A DNA stretch of 64,000 nucleotides from Tetranychus cinnabarinus (GCA_022266195.1 WHVY01000001.1:3596001-3660000), one strand, 5' to 3'; shown: positions 1 to 14,700, counted from the first letter of the stretch. Notes: generated by a model from the sequence alone, not told the origin. Made by a program: numbers and translations.

Positions 1-3000
1 ATATTTGTGTGTTTACATTTTTATATTTGAACACAGTAACACATTGTGTTACACATTTACCTTTTCCAATTTCCAAGTAATGTTAACTTGATCAACATAA
101 TGTACTTCTGTTAATGCGGGTTATTATTGTTGCTTGTTATTGTCTATTGATTCATTGTTAATAGAATCAGTTAGTTGAAAACACAAAAACACAAATTACA
201 CAATTATCAACAACAATTTAACTATAATTATTGTTGCTTTGTTATTGTAAAGATGGCATTTTTGGTTTGTTCAAACATGGCGGGTTACAGTGTTGAGGTT
301 AAAACCGTAACATTGGCAACAACAACGCTATTTCACAGTGAAATTTTCATTCTTGTTCAATTTTTAAATGTTTGTCAACTTTTACCATTTATAAATCATC
401 AATCATTAATTTAACGATTTAGTTCAACATTAGTTTCACTTGTTTCATTCAATTGTAACCTTCCACAATAAACCAATACATGAAAATGCTTTCAAACAGA
501 ATCAAAATGTTTATGAATATCAAACAAGTAAATACATCTACATAACCAGGTAAAGTTAGAAAAGATATGAAGAAAAATGTTTTTCACCTTTTTTTTCTTC
601 ATTTTCATTAATTTACTGACTTTTTGCCCATTCTTTTATTTTGCTTACAGGTTATTATGAACATTTGTCCACATCGATGTTACATTGAATTTCAACCCGA
701 ATTTGGTTTTGCATGAAAAATGGACAATATTATCAACAATGAATGTGTAGTTTAACAGGTTACAAAAATATATTAACCAGTAAAATATGTATTGTTGTCC
801 AGTTGGCTTTTTTTATTTGCATCTTTGGACATTTACATAGCTTTTTACATGGAATCCAATGTAGCGTGAAAAATTGTTTACCTTTTTTCGCTAACTCCAA
901 AAATGGTTTCTGTTTATGAATTATTATTGAAATGAGCAGTGAGAAATTATGATTAGTATATTGCTACCAATGTTATTGTTACATTTTTATGTCCACGAGT
1001 CACTGAGGTTTTTGTTGAATTAACTTTACATTTGTTGTGTTTGGTGAATGAAGCAAATTATAAATCAAAATTATATGATTATGTGTATATTGATTAATGA
1101 ATTATGATCATTTGGTCATATCCAAGTGTAAACAATCTCGATTGTCCGATATTGTACATTCAGTAAAAAGTTGAGTTGCAACTCCAATACAATAAACTTT
1201 GTCTCTATTGTATTGCATTTTATTAAAATGATAATGATAAAAATTTCTGAATCAAAATTAAAATGATTGTTAAATAATCGAAAAATATTTAGCAAATGTA
1301 AATCTATTCTGAGCAAAGAAATACAAATCTTAATTAGCAAATTTTCCCTTGACATTGTTGATCGTTTGTCAGCTATCGTCTGCATCTCTTACTTTCCCTT
1401 TTGAACTTCAACTACGCATCAGTTTCAGTTATAATTGCTTTTGACTTTGGACATTTTAGACTAAATTGTTCAGCATATCTGATTGTTGAATGTGATCTGC
1501 TGTGTTTTAAATTGTTTCTTTCATGTGTTGTAAAGTTAAACGGTTCGCATTTAAAGTCGTCATCTTTGGGTTGTAAAAGGATTATATCTCCCATCTACTT
1601 GGTTTTATTGACTATTGACTTTCTACCTGTTGCTTAACCTTTTTCCATTCCATGTTATAAGCTTTGAAATAATTGTGTCTCACTAACGAGTAATCTTCAA
1701 TGTTCAAGAAAAGCCCGACTGAAATGCGCTGAGAGATGATTGTATTAATATACATGAACAAGTTTGCTTTGGTCAAAATATATAGTTTCATGTTGTATCT
1801 ATTGCATGGAATGGCAATGAAAACGAGGCAATGTTGAAACAATTGATACATTGATTGGAAAATAGCGAAATATCACTTTTCTTCACATTTAAAGTTGGAC
1901 CACCATGACCATCTATTTTACCTGAAACCTAAAGACGATATCTAAATGTGCGGGAGTAAATAAGGATGGTGATGATGAAGCAGAAGAAGAAGTAGAAGGA
2001 GATAAGAATTGATAAAGTGTAAAGTGAATTGAGCGACTATTTATTGGTTTCTTCTTTCTCTCCACTGGAATATGTGAGAAGGTCAATGAAGCATAGAAGT
2101 AGCAATGAAGATGATGATAATGATGATGGAAAGAGAAGTATTTGACTACAAAAAGACGCGTTCAACTATGAAGTTGTATTGAATAGCATTTTGTTTATCC
2201 GATTTTGTCAAGGTAAAGAAGGAAAGCCAAAAAAATGTCTCCAAGCCGTTCCCTGTTTTAACAGGTAAACTTAGTGATTTCTGGTTCAACTTTGATATGA
2301 TTTATACATTCACCATTGAGCGTTATATTCCTCTGTATCTTGGATTCAAATTTTTTTACTTCTTTACTCAAAAAAAAGTGAAGCAAAGTAGAGTAATTTA
2401 ATTGTAATGATGATGGACCATACAAGTAAAGCTGATACAGAAACGGTAAATGCAGTGAGAAGATAAACTTGAACTAAACCAAATTTAGAGTTGGCGGAGA
2501 TATTTATTATTGTTTTGCCTTGTTGTCAACTGATCCGTTTTAATCCGCTAAACGATGACCGAATTAACGAAATGAATAGACCAATGGATAATCCGATATA
2601 AAAAAAGGTAATAATATACACATAAGACGTGTACAAGGAACACTTCTTACTTTTACCTGTTTCCCTCACATAATCTTAATACTCACCAATTTATCATAAT
2701 GTTAACTTTAAATCCGACTCAATTGATTCTTGATTCACTTCTTATGTTTACAGTTTAACCTTTCAACTTGCGATCAAAACAATATTCAATCAGAAAAGGT
2801 CACATGAAAGGAGCCAAGTAACCAGACCCTTCCGTTGATAAACCTCCACATCATTCAACCTCATTGGACCGGATACATTGATCAAATAATTAATAATCGT
2901 GTGGCTTTTCCTCATCCCAGGTAACTATTACACTATTTTTTTGTGTATAACCTTAAATAATACTAATGATAAATAATTTGTAACCTTTCCTATTGAACTA

Positions 3001-4275
3001 AGTTTACCTTTTTTTTGTTACTATTTGATTACAGGTTGTTCATCTTGTTACCTTTCATTGGCCTTTATTGGGTATTATTTCATTATTATACCTTTCATCG
3101 ATATCATTATCCTCATCAAAGGCAACATCAACATCGACATCATCATCAGGAGTTAATAAAGTTGACTGTCAAAAAAAAGCAAAAGGAAAAAAGATTAACT
3201 AAAAATTAACTTCCGAGAATAATATAATTCGTATTTAGTTAAATGTTGAACCCTCCCAGTGTTGATAAACTTGTAAAAAAAGCGCTAAACGTAATGAAAA
3301 TGATAATGAAACGGAAATCACGTTGAAATGGGCTAATCAATGGGCTCATGCCAAACGGGTTCCGTTCATCATTACAATAGCTCTTTAGGTCAATGGGCAT
3401 TTACTTTAATGTTAAATTAATTTGATTCTGTTAACATTAGCCGATTAATTTTTCTCACTTTGATTCAATTTGGACCGTTTAACGGGCAAAGTTGCACTAT
3501 TTCTGTGCCAACTTGACCAATCAAATTGAATAAAATGTAGATTCATACAATATCGCATTCTTATTATTAAATATACGAAACATTTTGATAATAATGATTG
3601 CATGAGCTTAAAAAATTAGTTAACTGGTTTAGATTTAGGTTATTTTTATCTGTAAACTTAATCGGTTAATGATGAATTTTTGTTCCTCAAATGATTACAC
3701 TTTTGCCTAAATATTGCATTATTTTTCTTGCTAAGCCTTTCAACATTTAACCAAACGATCAATTAACCTGTTGCTAATCAAATAAATGAATAGTTTAATT
3801 GCACGTTGATGATCAATAACCATCAACACAATTGAACGCTTCATGGTAGTTGACTGGTTCAATGTTAAACAAACACACAAGTTTCAAATTAAAAATGTAT
3901 CTTGAAAGGTTTACAATTATGATAATAATGATGGCGAAAAAATCATTTTTAATAAGTTGAATTTCTTCTCATTTGTTGAATAACAGAGAAAAGGAGAAGA
4001 AAATATAATAAACTAATTAAAATGAACATATTATTATTATTATAGATTGTATTATTAAACTTGTCAAGATAATTTGTTGTTTGGTTATTATTTTGTTGAA
4101 TGTATATTTATATGATTAAAAAAGAAACAAAAGAAAAGGTAAACTCAGGTAAAGTAATGAAACAAATTGATGTTAAATCAAGTTCAACAACAAGAAACAG
4201 CCAAAAAGATCATTATGATATTTATAAAGTTAATGTTAAAAATAATAGGAAGAGATGTCTCATGATAATATTTTT

Positions 4276-4347
4276 TAATAATAATAATAGTATTAATAAT
4301 GATGATAATGTTGATAATAATGATGAAAATGATAATAATGATAATAT
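4276..4347. repeat. AAT/GAT trinucleotide microsatellite
   Basis: An imperfect run of AAT, GAT and related triplets. It creates open frames on both strands (poly-Asn/Asp and poly-Ile) that should not be read as genes. Confidence 0.8.
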
Positions 4348-4481
4348 ACAATTGCCTTTGATCTGTTGTTATAGCTAAACTGATAATGTGAACAAGGCGG
4401 ACTTGGTCTTGATGCTTGTTAAATTTATTCAAGAAAATGGGCTTTACTCGAGATTCAAGGAGGAGTTTAAAGTGGCCTGAC

Positions 4482-4610
4482 GAGAACGGAGAGAGAGACA
4501 GAGAAGGAGGAAGAGGAGGATGAAAGATGATAATGATGAAAGAAGTCAAGAGAAAGAGAAAGAGGCAAAAGAAAGAAGAGAGATGAAGATAGAAGAGGAA
4601 AGAGAGTGTG
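4482..4610. repeat. Polypurine (GA-rich) tract upstream of KLF
   Basis: About 130 bases that are almost all A and G on the + strand, with many GAGAG cores, ending about 325 bases before the KLF start codon. In flies such tracts bind GAGA-type factors at promoters. Whether that holds here is inference. Confidence 0.6.
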
Positions 4611-4934
4611 AGTTACAACGGCAAACCAAAAGTGACCTGTAAACTTGTTTCTCAGTTGCAAGTTTGATCTCTTACTATCAACACGGACAGTTTGAAAGTT
4701 ATCATTTTAAGTAATCAATTTGAATCGGTTTAGCCTTGCATCTTTAAAATTGAACAACGCATCGATTTACCTTTACAATTTGTTTACCATCTCAACTTGA
4801 TTTTAATTTCATCTTAATTTTATACTCATTTTTAAAATTTGTTTTTGTGAATTGTGATTAAATTGTCTTTAAATTGTTTTCCATAGATTAACAATTATAA
4901 TCTTACATTGGATACATTGGAAACGTGAAATGTT

Positions 4935-7900
4935 ATGGAAGTTGATTTGGAGCGTCGATGTTCATCCAATCTGATTCCTGAATGGACTGATAAAAATTTG
5001 TCCGCTGATATGCACTCTCTTCACATACAAAATTGCCTCTCCGGGGCTGCAGCTCTAGCTGCGTCGGTACACCATCACCATCACCATCATCACCATCGAG
5101 GTCGACCTTATCTGACTGAACGAAATGATCCTTACTTTGATCCAAGTGCCAATGGTACACCAAGTCATCATCCCTACCATTCGCATCATCCATCACACCA
5201 TCACCATCCAACTCATCCACACCATCCATCATCCCTTATGTTTGGTCATCACTCGTCACCATTCACACCAATTGCACCTCCACCTCCACCAGCACCATCT
5301 CAGGTTACCTCTTCCTCGTCAACTGCAAGTCCTGGACTTGGTTCTTCATCATCACCTTCTTCTGCAAGTTCACCCAATGGGTTTCGTGTTCCTGGTGGTT
5401 CCCATCACAATTCATTTCATGGTCTCACTTCTTCATCTCCTTCCTCGTCATCACCCTCCATGGCCTCAAGTCCCTCATCCCTGGTCACAACAAACGGAAA
5501 TTACACCAATAATAATAACAATCTACTTGCACCTTCAACTGATTCAATGTGGGAAGATATTTCAGCCAGTATTTGTGATGATTTTCCAGTTGAAGTGAAA
5601 AGTGAAACTGATAATAATACTCATCAACACCATCTTCATCATCACCTTTTAAACCCTTTAACCTCTTCAGGAACAACAACCAACCATCATTCCAATCATT
5701 CACAATACTCATTTCGTTCGGCTCATGTTCCCCTCATTCCAAGTCCACCTTCATCATCAACCTCTTCAACCTCATCCTTCCTAACCTCAACCAATGGTAC
5801 CGGTTCAACATTCAATCAACACCAATCCTCATCCAATAACAACAACAATAACAACTCTAATAGTAATGTCAATAATAATAATAATAGTAATAATAGTTCC
5901 AATAATTCATCATCAAACTCATGTGGATCTGGAGCTCAAAATTTGAATGGACGTCATCATTCCAATGGAAATGGTAACTCATCCAGTGATAATTCTAGTG
6001 GAACAATATTCAATAATCTGGGCTCAAAGGGTAACTCAGCATATCATTCAACCTCTTCAAGTATGTTATCACCATTGCATGGACATAATCGCATGTTACT
6101 CTACATGCCACCCACACCACCCAATTCCGAGCCAGGTTCACCATCAAATCAGCTTCACTTGACTCACAATGGAATCCACCATCAACAACAACAACAACAA
6201 TTAAATACTCAAAGATGTGTAACTCCCAATGGTAGTTCATCGACATCAGCAGCTGCCCCACCTCCACCACCTCCATATAATCCAGCCTCCGGTCATCCAA
6301 TGAGTGGACCCACTCCTGGTTCCTCTGTGCCTGGACATGTGCACCTTTTATCAGGTCCAAATCATCATCCAATGCACACCTCTTTGGGCACACTCACATC
6401 ATCCTCGTCCACCTCATCTTCAAATGTTTCATCAAATAGTCATGGTTTAATGAGCCACTCAATCAACTCAAATCTCGGTGAGGGATTAACACCGGTAACA
6501 TCCAATACGGGTTCAATCATTTCACACCACAACCATTCTCACCATTCACATCACCATTCCTCACTAGCTGCTCACCATTCCCATCATCACAATAACAATA
6601 CTAATCATCATCATCACCATTCTCATCATCCTTCCAACCGACTAATCAATGGATCAACGACAACAACCACATCAACCTCTTCCTCTTCATTAACCACCAC
6701 AACTTTATCCTCTTCATCCGGACAATTGATTCTCGGTACACAAAAGTATAACCGACGAAATAATCCAGAACTGGAAAAAAGACGAATCCATCATTGTGAT
6801 TATAATGGTAAGTTAAACAATTAACAATTCAACAATTCAGTTAGTTGGTTAGTTACGGTCAAACATTCATTTCTCTCTCTTTTTTTCACTCATATTTCAA
6901 TGAAACAAAAATTGCATGCAAACATTGATTACAAGCATTTGCGTGATAATTCAAAAGAAAAGTCGAACGAAAGTTAAACAAAAACAACGCTATTTTTAAT
7001 GATGAAATGCACATGAAAAAAAAGTGAAGCTTCCGTTCATCTTGTAACACTTTCATTTTTGAAGGTAAAAACTTGAACAATCTGATAAACACGCGAGTCA
7101 CAGTAAAGTTTATCATGTCAAGAGACACAGAAAATAGTCAAGAAAAGGTAAAAAGAAGGAAAGCAGAAAGAAGAAGATGAATATGAAGATGGCGATTGAT
7201 GGTGAAAAGGACTGAGCAATTGTAAAAGTACAGAGCCAATTATTAAACGCACCTTAAGGTGACTTGAACAGTAGAAGCTGAAGCAAACTGAAGAGATGAC
7301 AACCGCAGTCTCCGATGAGTATAATTGGCCTGTAAGAAGCAAACTGGCAAAGCGAAGGGAAGATGAGGAAGAAGGTGAAAAAAGATGAACATCACTTACT
7401 TTTTTATGCTGTAAAATTGTTATGAACGTTTAGTTATCGGACTGGTCTGACCATTTAGACCTCTTAAGGCAATCGCCTTCACATCTTATTTTTGTCTCCT
7501 TTTCTTAAGACCATTTTGTACCTCAATTTTAAGCCTATTATTGGACATAAACTGTCTTGTTTCCTTACTTATCTTTATACCTTTTAAAACTGTGTGTCCG
7601 CTGGTCAACCTTCATTCAAACGTATCTTCAACTGTTCAACAGTATCCATACTCAATGAGTCAAATGAATAACTCCTATAACAAGTTATATCCTAAGGTGT
7701 AATTCAATTATGAGCAAAGATGAGTATAAGATGAAAATTATGAACAACAAGAAAAAAAAATATTTCCAATTGTCGGATTGATCTTTACATTGTTAGACCT
7801 TTGATACAACACTTAACCTTGTTAGGTCAATGGACAAGTTACATTATATTATAATAATAAGTTACCTGCTGTAAGTTTCCGGTTACATTGGGTGATCAAA

Positions 7901-10900
7901 AAAGCAGGTAACATGCAGTGAGAAATGAAATGATAATAACGAGGTAAAGTGAAATTTGTTTTGAAAGAGAAAAGAAAATGTTTTTTCTTTTCTTTTTCTC
8001 CTGTTTTATACTTTTCCTTTCCTTACCATTTCGTATTCAAGTTTGTGTGTGTGTTTGACGTTGAGAAAAGTTGAATTAGCAAAGGAAATGAATAAGTTAT
8101 TTAGTGATAAAAGGAGTGAAGGAGGAGGGTGGGAGTGAGAGAGGGTAATGGACATTAACTAAGGTTAGTTAATTGTTATGATGAGAGTTGGAAAAATGTT
8201 AATATCATTGTTACCCATTGGTTGGATGTATTTGTATGTGTTTAAGCATTAACCTGTTCAAATTAGAAGGTTTAAGAAGAGTAAAAAACAAAAATATAAA
8301 AAGTCTTGAATGTAAAAGGGTTTACTTTGATGGAGTGAAAAGGGTTAAGACATTTTCTTGAAACTTGTTGATCTGCATCACAATTAACGTCGAGAGAAGT
8401 TCTTGTTGATTCATCTTCTTATTCTTGTTTAGTCTCTTGACCGCACCTTAAACATCATCATTTCCAGTTTCGATTAAATGTTGACCATCAACATTCATTT
8501 CCCAGAGAAACAAAAAAATATGAACAAACAAAACGGACAACAACGGACAAAAAACAAAACCAAAGATTTAAGGTAAACATTAGTTGACAATTGTTATTGC
8601 ACTAAATTTGAAACAATTGTTAATGATCCAAATTGTCGTTTCATTGTCCTGTTGTCTGTTATTGTAACAATTTATTGTTAATTGACTAGTTAGTTGATTG
8701 AAATGATTTGTTGTCTTCAAATGATATCTTTTTGGCTTTCTGTTTTTTGATAACATTTTTTATATGCATAAAGGTGTGTTAACTTGAATTATTAAAGGTA
8801 AATTGAACTGGATTCAACTGCTGTTGGACCCTTTAGGCATGATTATCAAATCAAAGACTAAACTTTTCGTTCATCTTTTCTTATTGATGATGATCAACTA
8901 AAGGCCTTGGGACTTTTAGTAACGGAAAACGTTTCAAGTTAATTGTAACTTCGTAAGCATTGAACTAATAATATTTTTATATCTTAAAATGGCAAGCTCA
9001 ATGCAACCTTTTGCTTTGCTTTCATTTGTTTTTGTCATTTCGCATGAAATTTTTACAGGGAAATCTGGGAAAAATGACAATGAAAATGATGAAAGGAGGT
9101 AAAGATGAATGAAGATCAGGAAGATGGAAAGAAAAAGAAAAGTTAAATTCAAGTCTCACGAGACTGAAGTTTGGACAATGTTTAATGAACGTATAGTTGA
9201 AGAGGAAGACGAGAAAAAAGAAGAAGATGAAGAGGATGAGGATGAATGGAAAGAAAGGGAAGAAAGAAACCAGTTGACAAATTAATTGTCCTCTAAAGGT
9301 TTCTCCTTCGTAGTTTCGCTGTGAAAAGGTTATCCTAAAAAATCGTTGAATGTTCAGTTTCATCTTCCACCTTCTTCTCTTCTTTCTCTTTGTTTACTTC
9401 CTCTAATTAAGACTGATTGAAGACTTGAAGAGACGAAAAATGATGTGTTCAAGAAAAGCTCAGCATGAAACTTTTCCCGACTGCTTTCGCCATTCTCTTC
9501 CAATCCATTTTAATACCTTCAATTGTCCTCAAGCTGATGCTTATTAACTTTACCCTTGGTTCACATTACCTGTTCCAATAGTGTTAATTGTAAGGTAAAA
9601 TAATCAAGTGAAAAAAAGTCATTTCAAATGAACAGGTAAACAACAGCAAATGCAATGTTGAGTTGTTTGTGAAGGTTCATTATCAACTTGAGCTTTTCCT
9701 TTTTTCTTCTCTTCTTTTTCACTTTATCATGGTTAACTGATTCATCCCTTTGATTCTCATTATTTGCATCAAATGACAATTTATTAATAAGTGTTACAAT
9801 CTGTAAGAGCCTTTCAAGATTCACTTTTGTCATCAACTTTAAGCGTAAAGATGAAACATTTATTATCAACAAACAATGCACTTTTAATTTAATGAAGTTT
9901 CCCTTTGAAACAAACCAAAAGTCAGGTTAATTGAGGTGGAGCAGACTGTAAATTTATCATTATTCATTCACCAATTACAATTGATGCAAACCATCTGCTG
10001 ATCAACGAGAAACTTGACAATAATTAACTTTAATTGATAGCATCAACATTACACTAGAGTCAACTTTCTAGGTTAGTCTTGAAGGAGTTAAAGCAAAGCT
10101 AAATTTATCCAAAAATGACACTTTCTTTGAATCCTTTTTTTTGAACCGGCAACTTTGAAAGTAAAAACACATTTTTAAAAATGATTTGGTAAACAGTTTA
10201 ACCTGATTTGGGTGTTAATGTTGATTGAACAAAGGTGAATAGCAATGTTTTTGAAAAAAAGAGAGAAACTTGAATGGATAATAATCAAATATTTAACCAA
10301 CAAAGTACAAACTGATAAAGTAAATTGAGTGAATCAGTTGAATACACAGTTAATATTTACCTATTTATAACCTTGTCTTTTCATCTGTTTCATTGAATAT
10401 CATTCAGGTTGCACCAAAGTGTACACAAAGAGTTCTCACCTTAAGGCTCACCAGAGGATCCACACAGGTAAATATACCTTTTCAATTGGTTAATCAAAAG
10501 CAATAATGATAATGATAATACTATAATAAACAAGCAAGCAAGGCAACCAAAACAAAAACAAACTCCTATACAGCAAATGTTGAGGTTGTACTTGAGTAAG
10601 TCAATGCTTCAAGTAAAAGTCACGATGTTAGGCGTTCTTGAACTACTATTATCATTACTATCATTATTATCATCATTATTATCATTGTTATTAACATTAT
10701 TATTATAATATCATCCCATTATCATATTATTATTGCCATTAGTGTCTTTAACCTGCACCATTATCACTTGTTTTTGCATCACATTTCACCATTTCCATTG
10801 TGTTTTATCATTTATTTATTTTCCTCTTTTTTTGTTTCTTTTTTTCTGCATTTATTTTCACCTTTTTTTGGCTCTTTTCTGGTTCCTCTTTGCATGATGA

Positions 10901-11113
10901 TTCTTGCTCTTTGCATGGTTAGGCGAGAAACCATATAGATGTAATTGGATGGAATGCCAATGGCGATTTGCTCGTTCCGATGAGCTTACTCGACACTATC
11001 GTAAGCACACTGGAGATAAGCCTTTCAAGTGTAAAGTTTGTGAACGATCTTTTGCTCGCTCAGACCATTTAGCACTTCACATGAAACGCCATTTACCCAA
11101 GAATCACAAATGA
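4935..11113 (+). CDS. Krueppel-like transcription factor, KLF5/Dar1 type (three coding exons)
   Basis: Coding exons are 4935-6807, 10408-10467 and 10923-11113, all with GT-AG borders. They join in frame to 707 codons plus a stop. Three C2H2 zinc fingers form the C-terminus (about residues 619-702): the first is split over exons 1 and 2, the second and third lie in exon 3, joined by TGEKPY/TGDKPF linkers. Such fingers bind GC/CACCC boxes in nuclear DNA. The motif [19 protein letters not shown] just before finger 1 and [12 protein letters not shown] (about 392-404) match vertebrate KLF5 and fly Dar1. A proline run ending in PPPY (about 441-447) is a PPxY WW-domain ligand, as in KLF5. An acidic block with the sumoylation-type motif VKSE sits at 207-224. 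The rest is His/Ser/Asn/Pro-rich low complexity, which makes the protein longer than KLF5 (about 457 aa). The subgroup call is from memory of the family. Confidence 0.93.
6808..10407 (+). other. KLF intron 1 (3.6 kb)
   Basis: The donor GTAAGT at 6808 and acceptor CAG ending at 10407 split zinc finger 1 between its two cysteines. No nested gene is visible. The intron contains several purine-rich tracts (around 7138-7200, 7355-7385, 8100-8145 and 9060-9270). At 3.6 kb it is far larger than most introns in this window. Confidence 0.85.
10642..10740. repeat. ATT/ATC microsatellite in KLF intron 2
   Basis: About 100 bases of imperfect ATT, ATC and GTT triplets inside the 455-bp intron (10468-10922) between the exons for zinc fingers 1 and 2. 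Confidence 0.8.
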
Positions 11114-11721
11114 ATTTTCATTGCACATCTTTTTTTTGCTTCATCCCTCATTTGACTAATATCATCAGTCAAATAATCCTTCATCGTCATTGTCATTTTG
11201 TCATTCATCAGATCGTTACAATTCATTGGGAAATTGATGATCAAGAAACGCCAAAAGATGCTCATTATTATTCCTAATATTTTGGTTACCTCATTTTAAT
11301 GCTCATTATCATTATCATCTTTGATTATTATGTATTAAGATTATCTGACCACCTACTTACAAATTGTGTATATATTATTATATTTTACACCAACTCTTAA
11401 ACTCCCGGTTGATCAACAATCAGAAGTCAAGCTTGTCAATCTAATATGTTTGCTTTTTTTTAGAAAAAAAATTAACATTTCTCTTGTATTATATTGACTA
11501 TTTCAATCATTTACATCATGATTAGTATCAGTTTTTTCTTGGTATTATCATCGTCATTATAATCATCATTTTTTACCATTTTTATGCTATTTTTATTATT
11601 ACAAGAAACGTATATTTTTAACTCTCTCTCTACTTTTTTTGCATTATTATAACAAGCTAATTTGTATGGCTTACAATTTATATAAGAGAATGGTGTATTA
11701 AAATTAAATTTAAAACATGAT

Positions 11722-11727
11722 AATAAA
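11722..11727 (+). promoter_or_regulatory. Candidate polyadenylation signal of KLF
   Basis: AATAAA about 610 bases after the KLF stop codon, followed by an A-rich then GT-containing stretch. Other sites are possible. Confidence 0.4.
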
Positions 11728-14700
11728 AAAACAAAATGTCATCAATTGATTTAGTTTTATTTCGGGTTTTTGCTCTGGTTCATTCAAATGATTGTCAAAT
11801 ATCTAAAATGTATTTATAAAAATGATGTTAACTTGTTATGTTAACGACTGTAAATTTAAGGGAACTTGTTTAATCAATTAAGTTTAATTACTTACTCAAG
11901 GTTAATCAATGTTAACAGCAAGCGTGTTAACATGGCATAAATTACAAAACAGCAAATTGATTAATTTGATTTGAAAATGGCGGTAATCGAAAGTGAACAC
12001 ATTGGCATGATTAAGCAGTTGTTGTGGTTACTATGGTGGTTGTTGGCGGTTTTTCATGTTGCTCTTGATTTAGTCTTTTTTACCATTTCAATCATCAAAT
12101 GGATTAGTATTTAAAATTAATGATTCAATTGATTTTTCCCTTTTTTTATGCTCATTATGCGTGATTAAATAACATGGAAAAGGATTTGGTTAGGTGATCT
12201 TGTATTGAAGGTAAGTACATTTCTTTTTCTCTCTACTTTATTTAGCTGGGTTAATAAGTGATTAGTGAAATTAACACCATACCAATATTATGGACATAGC
12301 TATTATCAAATATATGCATGTATATGTACTAATTTGAATAGTGATAATCATAATACAGTAATACATTTAACAAACTGGTTCTTCCCTTTTTATGTTTAGC
12401 TCTCTTTCTTTCGTTTCTTTGGGCCTCAACTTGATGATGATCATCACCCTCCAGTTGATTCCAAGTGAGTGACGAGTTTAACAAGTTTAATATCAAGTTA
12501 AATGGATTAAAACTGGATAAGGAAAAGGTTGTTTCTTAATGGTTAGTTAATTAGAGTTGCCAAGACACACACAAGGCGAAGAGAAAGATGGAGATGGAAA
12601 GAGAAGACCAAAAGGACCAAGCAGGCTAAAAAGACTGAGAAGATCAGAAGAAAGATGATGAAGAGAGTAAAAATTGAGAAGGACACACTTTCTTCTCATT
12701 CTCCTTTTTCGGGTTAATTCAACCACGAAGAGAGGGCCTTGATTAAGGCCTAGGGGCAATCTATGGACGATCTTTCTTACCCTGTAACTTACAGAGTGTC
12801 ACAGTGTGTTGTCTCAAGCTTTACCATAATTTTGTTCAGGTAAGACATTTCTTATGTCTATATATGTGTGTATAAATAAATACATAAGAAGATGTTGAAG
12901 ACATCGGTTTTTTGTTGCACTTGAGACATAACTAATTAGCTTTGACTTAACTTTGTTAAAAACAAAGCCGGCGACAATGTTGAAAAGAGTGAGATGATAA
13001 ATGATGATCAACATGATATTGATGATCATTATGAATGATAGACGATCATGTCTTGAGGACACTTTCTAATTTTCTTGTTGCTTTTACTTTTCCCCCGAAA
13101 CATATATTTTACCTTTAGCCTCTTGGAACCATTTTTTGCCAGATGAAATATCAAAATCAATTGAAATCAATTTTATACCTTTTCCTGAATAGCCAAGGGT
13201 TAACTCCACACATATGCTTTGTATACATACATTGGTTGTTCATTACTTCACATCAAAACTGCAAATTTCAATGTCAATCTAACATGTTCAGAACCATATT
13301 ATTTTCAGATTAAGACTTTAAGATGTCTTGAAGAGATTAACTCAAAGGTTTACAGAAAAGACATTTTCACCTTTCATATTTTTGATGGGTTAACTGACAA
13401 TCAACTCTGAACACCTTTGACCTTAAAACCTTGAACTTAACAAAAAAAACTAACCCTTGAAAACGCCTTCAAATGAATTGATAGGTACTATTTATTTATT
13501 CATATCTCTTTCTCTGTTTTTTTTTGTTATGAAAACTGTTGATCCGTAAAAATAGCTTTTCTGTTGAAAAATATGAAAAAATATGATATTATTGCAATCA
13601 ATTGATAAAGCAATAAGTCAATTGATAGCTATTTTGTTAAAATCAAAAGCATTTATCTTACTCTATTTAAATCGCATCTTTCAACCCGTTAAGAACTATT
13701 CAATCTCTATTCATATTACTGACAGATTCCTTTCCAATGATTAAGTTAATCTTGTATTGGCACTCTTTATTGTCAAATCTTTCAATCATTATAGAGTATT
13801 ATCGCAATTTGATTATCATTATTTTCATCAGCTATTCAATAATAATTAAGACTGCGATTATTTCCTTTTCTATTGAGCTTTCAATTTCTATTCAAATGTG
13901 ATTTTGATTCTACAAATAAAGCCTTGCTTTTACATTTTTAAAAAAGACATCAAATTAAGTCTTATCATGAACTGAATCAAAGCTAATTACTCTTTTATTT
14001 TCTTTATTCACAGTTAATCTTCACAAGTTTGAACAATTTCTCAAGAATGGCATGAACAAGTTGAAAGAAAATTGAAGCGTTATTCATCAATATTGATATT
14101 TCCTGATATAATTGATTAACCATCAATAAATGGAATTAAGGTTAACAAATGAATGGTCAATTTAATTTCCATGCATATAAAGTTAATCTTGGAAATTTGC
14201 TGGAATTCAGTGAAAGCGGTCAAATTTTTGGTTAATTATTGGGAAAATGATTCAAGACGTTTATGCTTATGTATACATTTGCTGTTGAATATGCTACCAA
14301 TCGAGGTGAATGAAATTGACTGGCAAACAATTGGTCTGAATAGTTGGATTGAATGTATGGTTATCGTTATGGTTAAATATGTTTAAAGAGTTAAATAGAT
14401 TTGGTTAAATAAATTATTACAAACAGTTTTAACCTTCATCTGTGACCATTAATAATGGATAAAGATACTAACAAAGTTAACCAGGTTAAAAAGGTAAATA
14501 AAACCGGCCAATATAAAAGGGATATAAAGATGGACTTGAAGAGAAAAGGTTTGTTGGATGCAAGTTGGACACACAAAGGTTATTATTGTCAAGCTCCACA
14601 AGTAAAGATTCATGAAAGCAAAAAAAACGAAAGAAAAATCAAGTAAAACTGAAAAGATAAAAGGTTAACCTAGTTGGAGAGAGAGGTAAGTAAAGGTAAA

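Larger units (their letters stand above)
1..4934. other. Gene-free upstream region of the KLF gene
   Basis: I found no convincing coding sequence here. Short open frames are AT-rich and lack family features. A splice-acceptor-like pyrimidine stretch ending in AG at about 4886 suggests that the first KLF coding exon begins near 4887, with one or more 5' UTR exons further upstream. The stretch also holds an imperfect AAT/GAT microsatellite (4276-4347) and a polypurine tract (4482-4610). Confidence 0.6.

Noticed and set aside
4100..4378. 92-codon Asn/Asp-rich open frame upstream of KLF
   Set aside because: It is the translated AAT/GAT microsatellite with a weak start context.
5125..5598. Open frames overlapping the KLF first exon (both strands)
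   Set aside because: They are alternative-frame readings of His/Ser/Pro triplet runs. The KLF frame alone has family motifs and correct splice joins.
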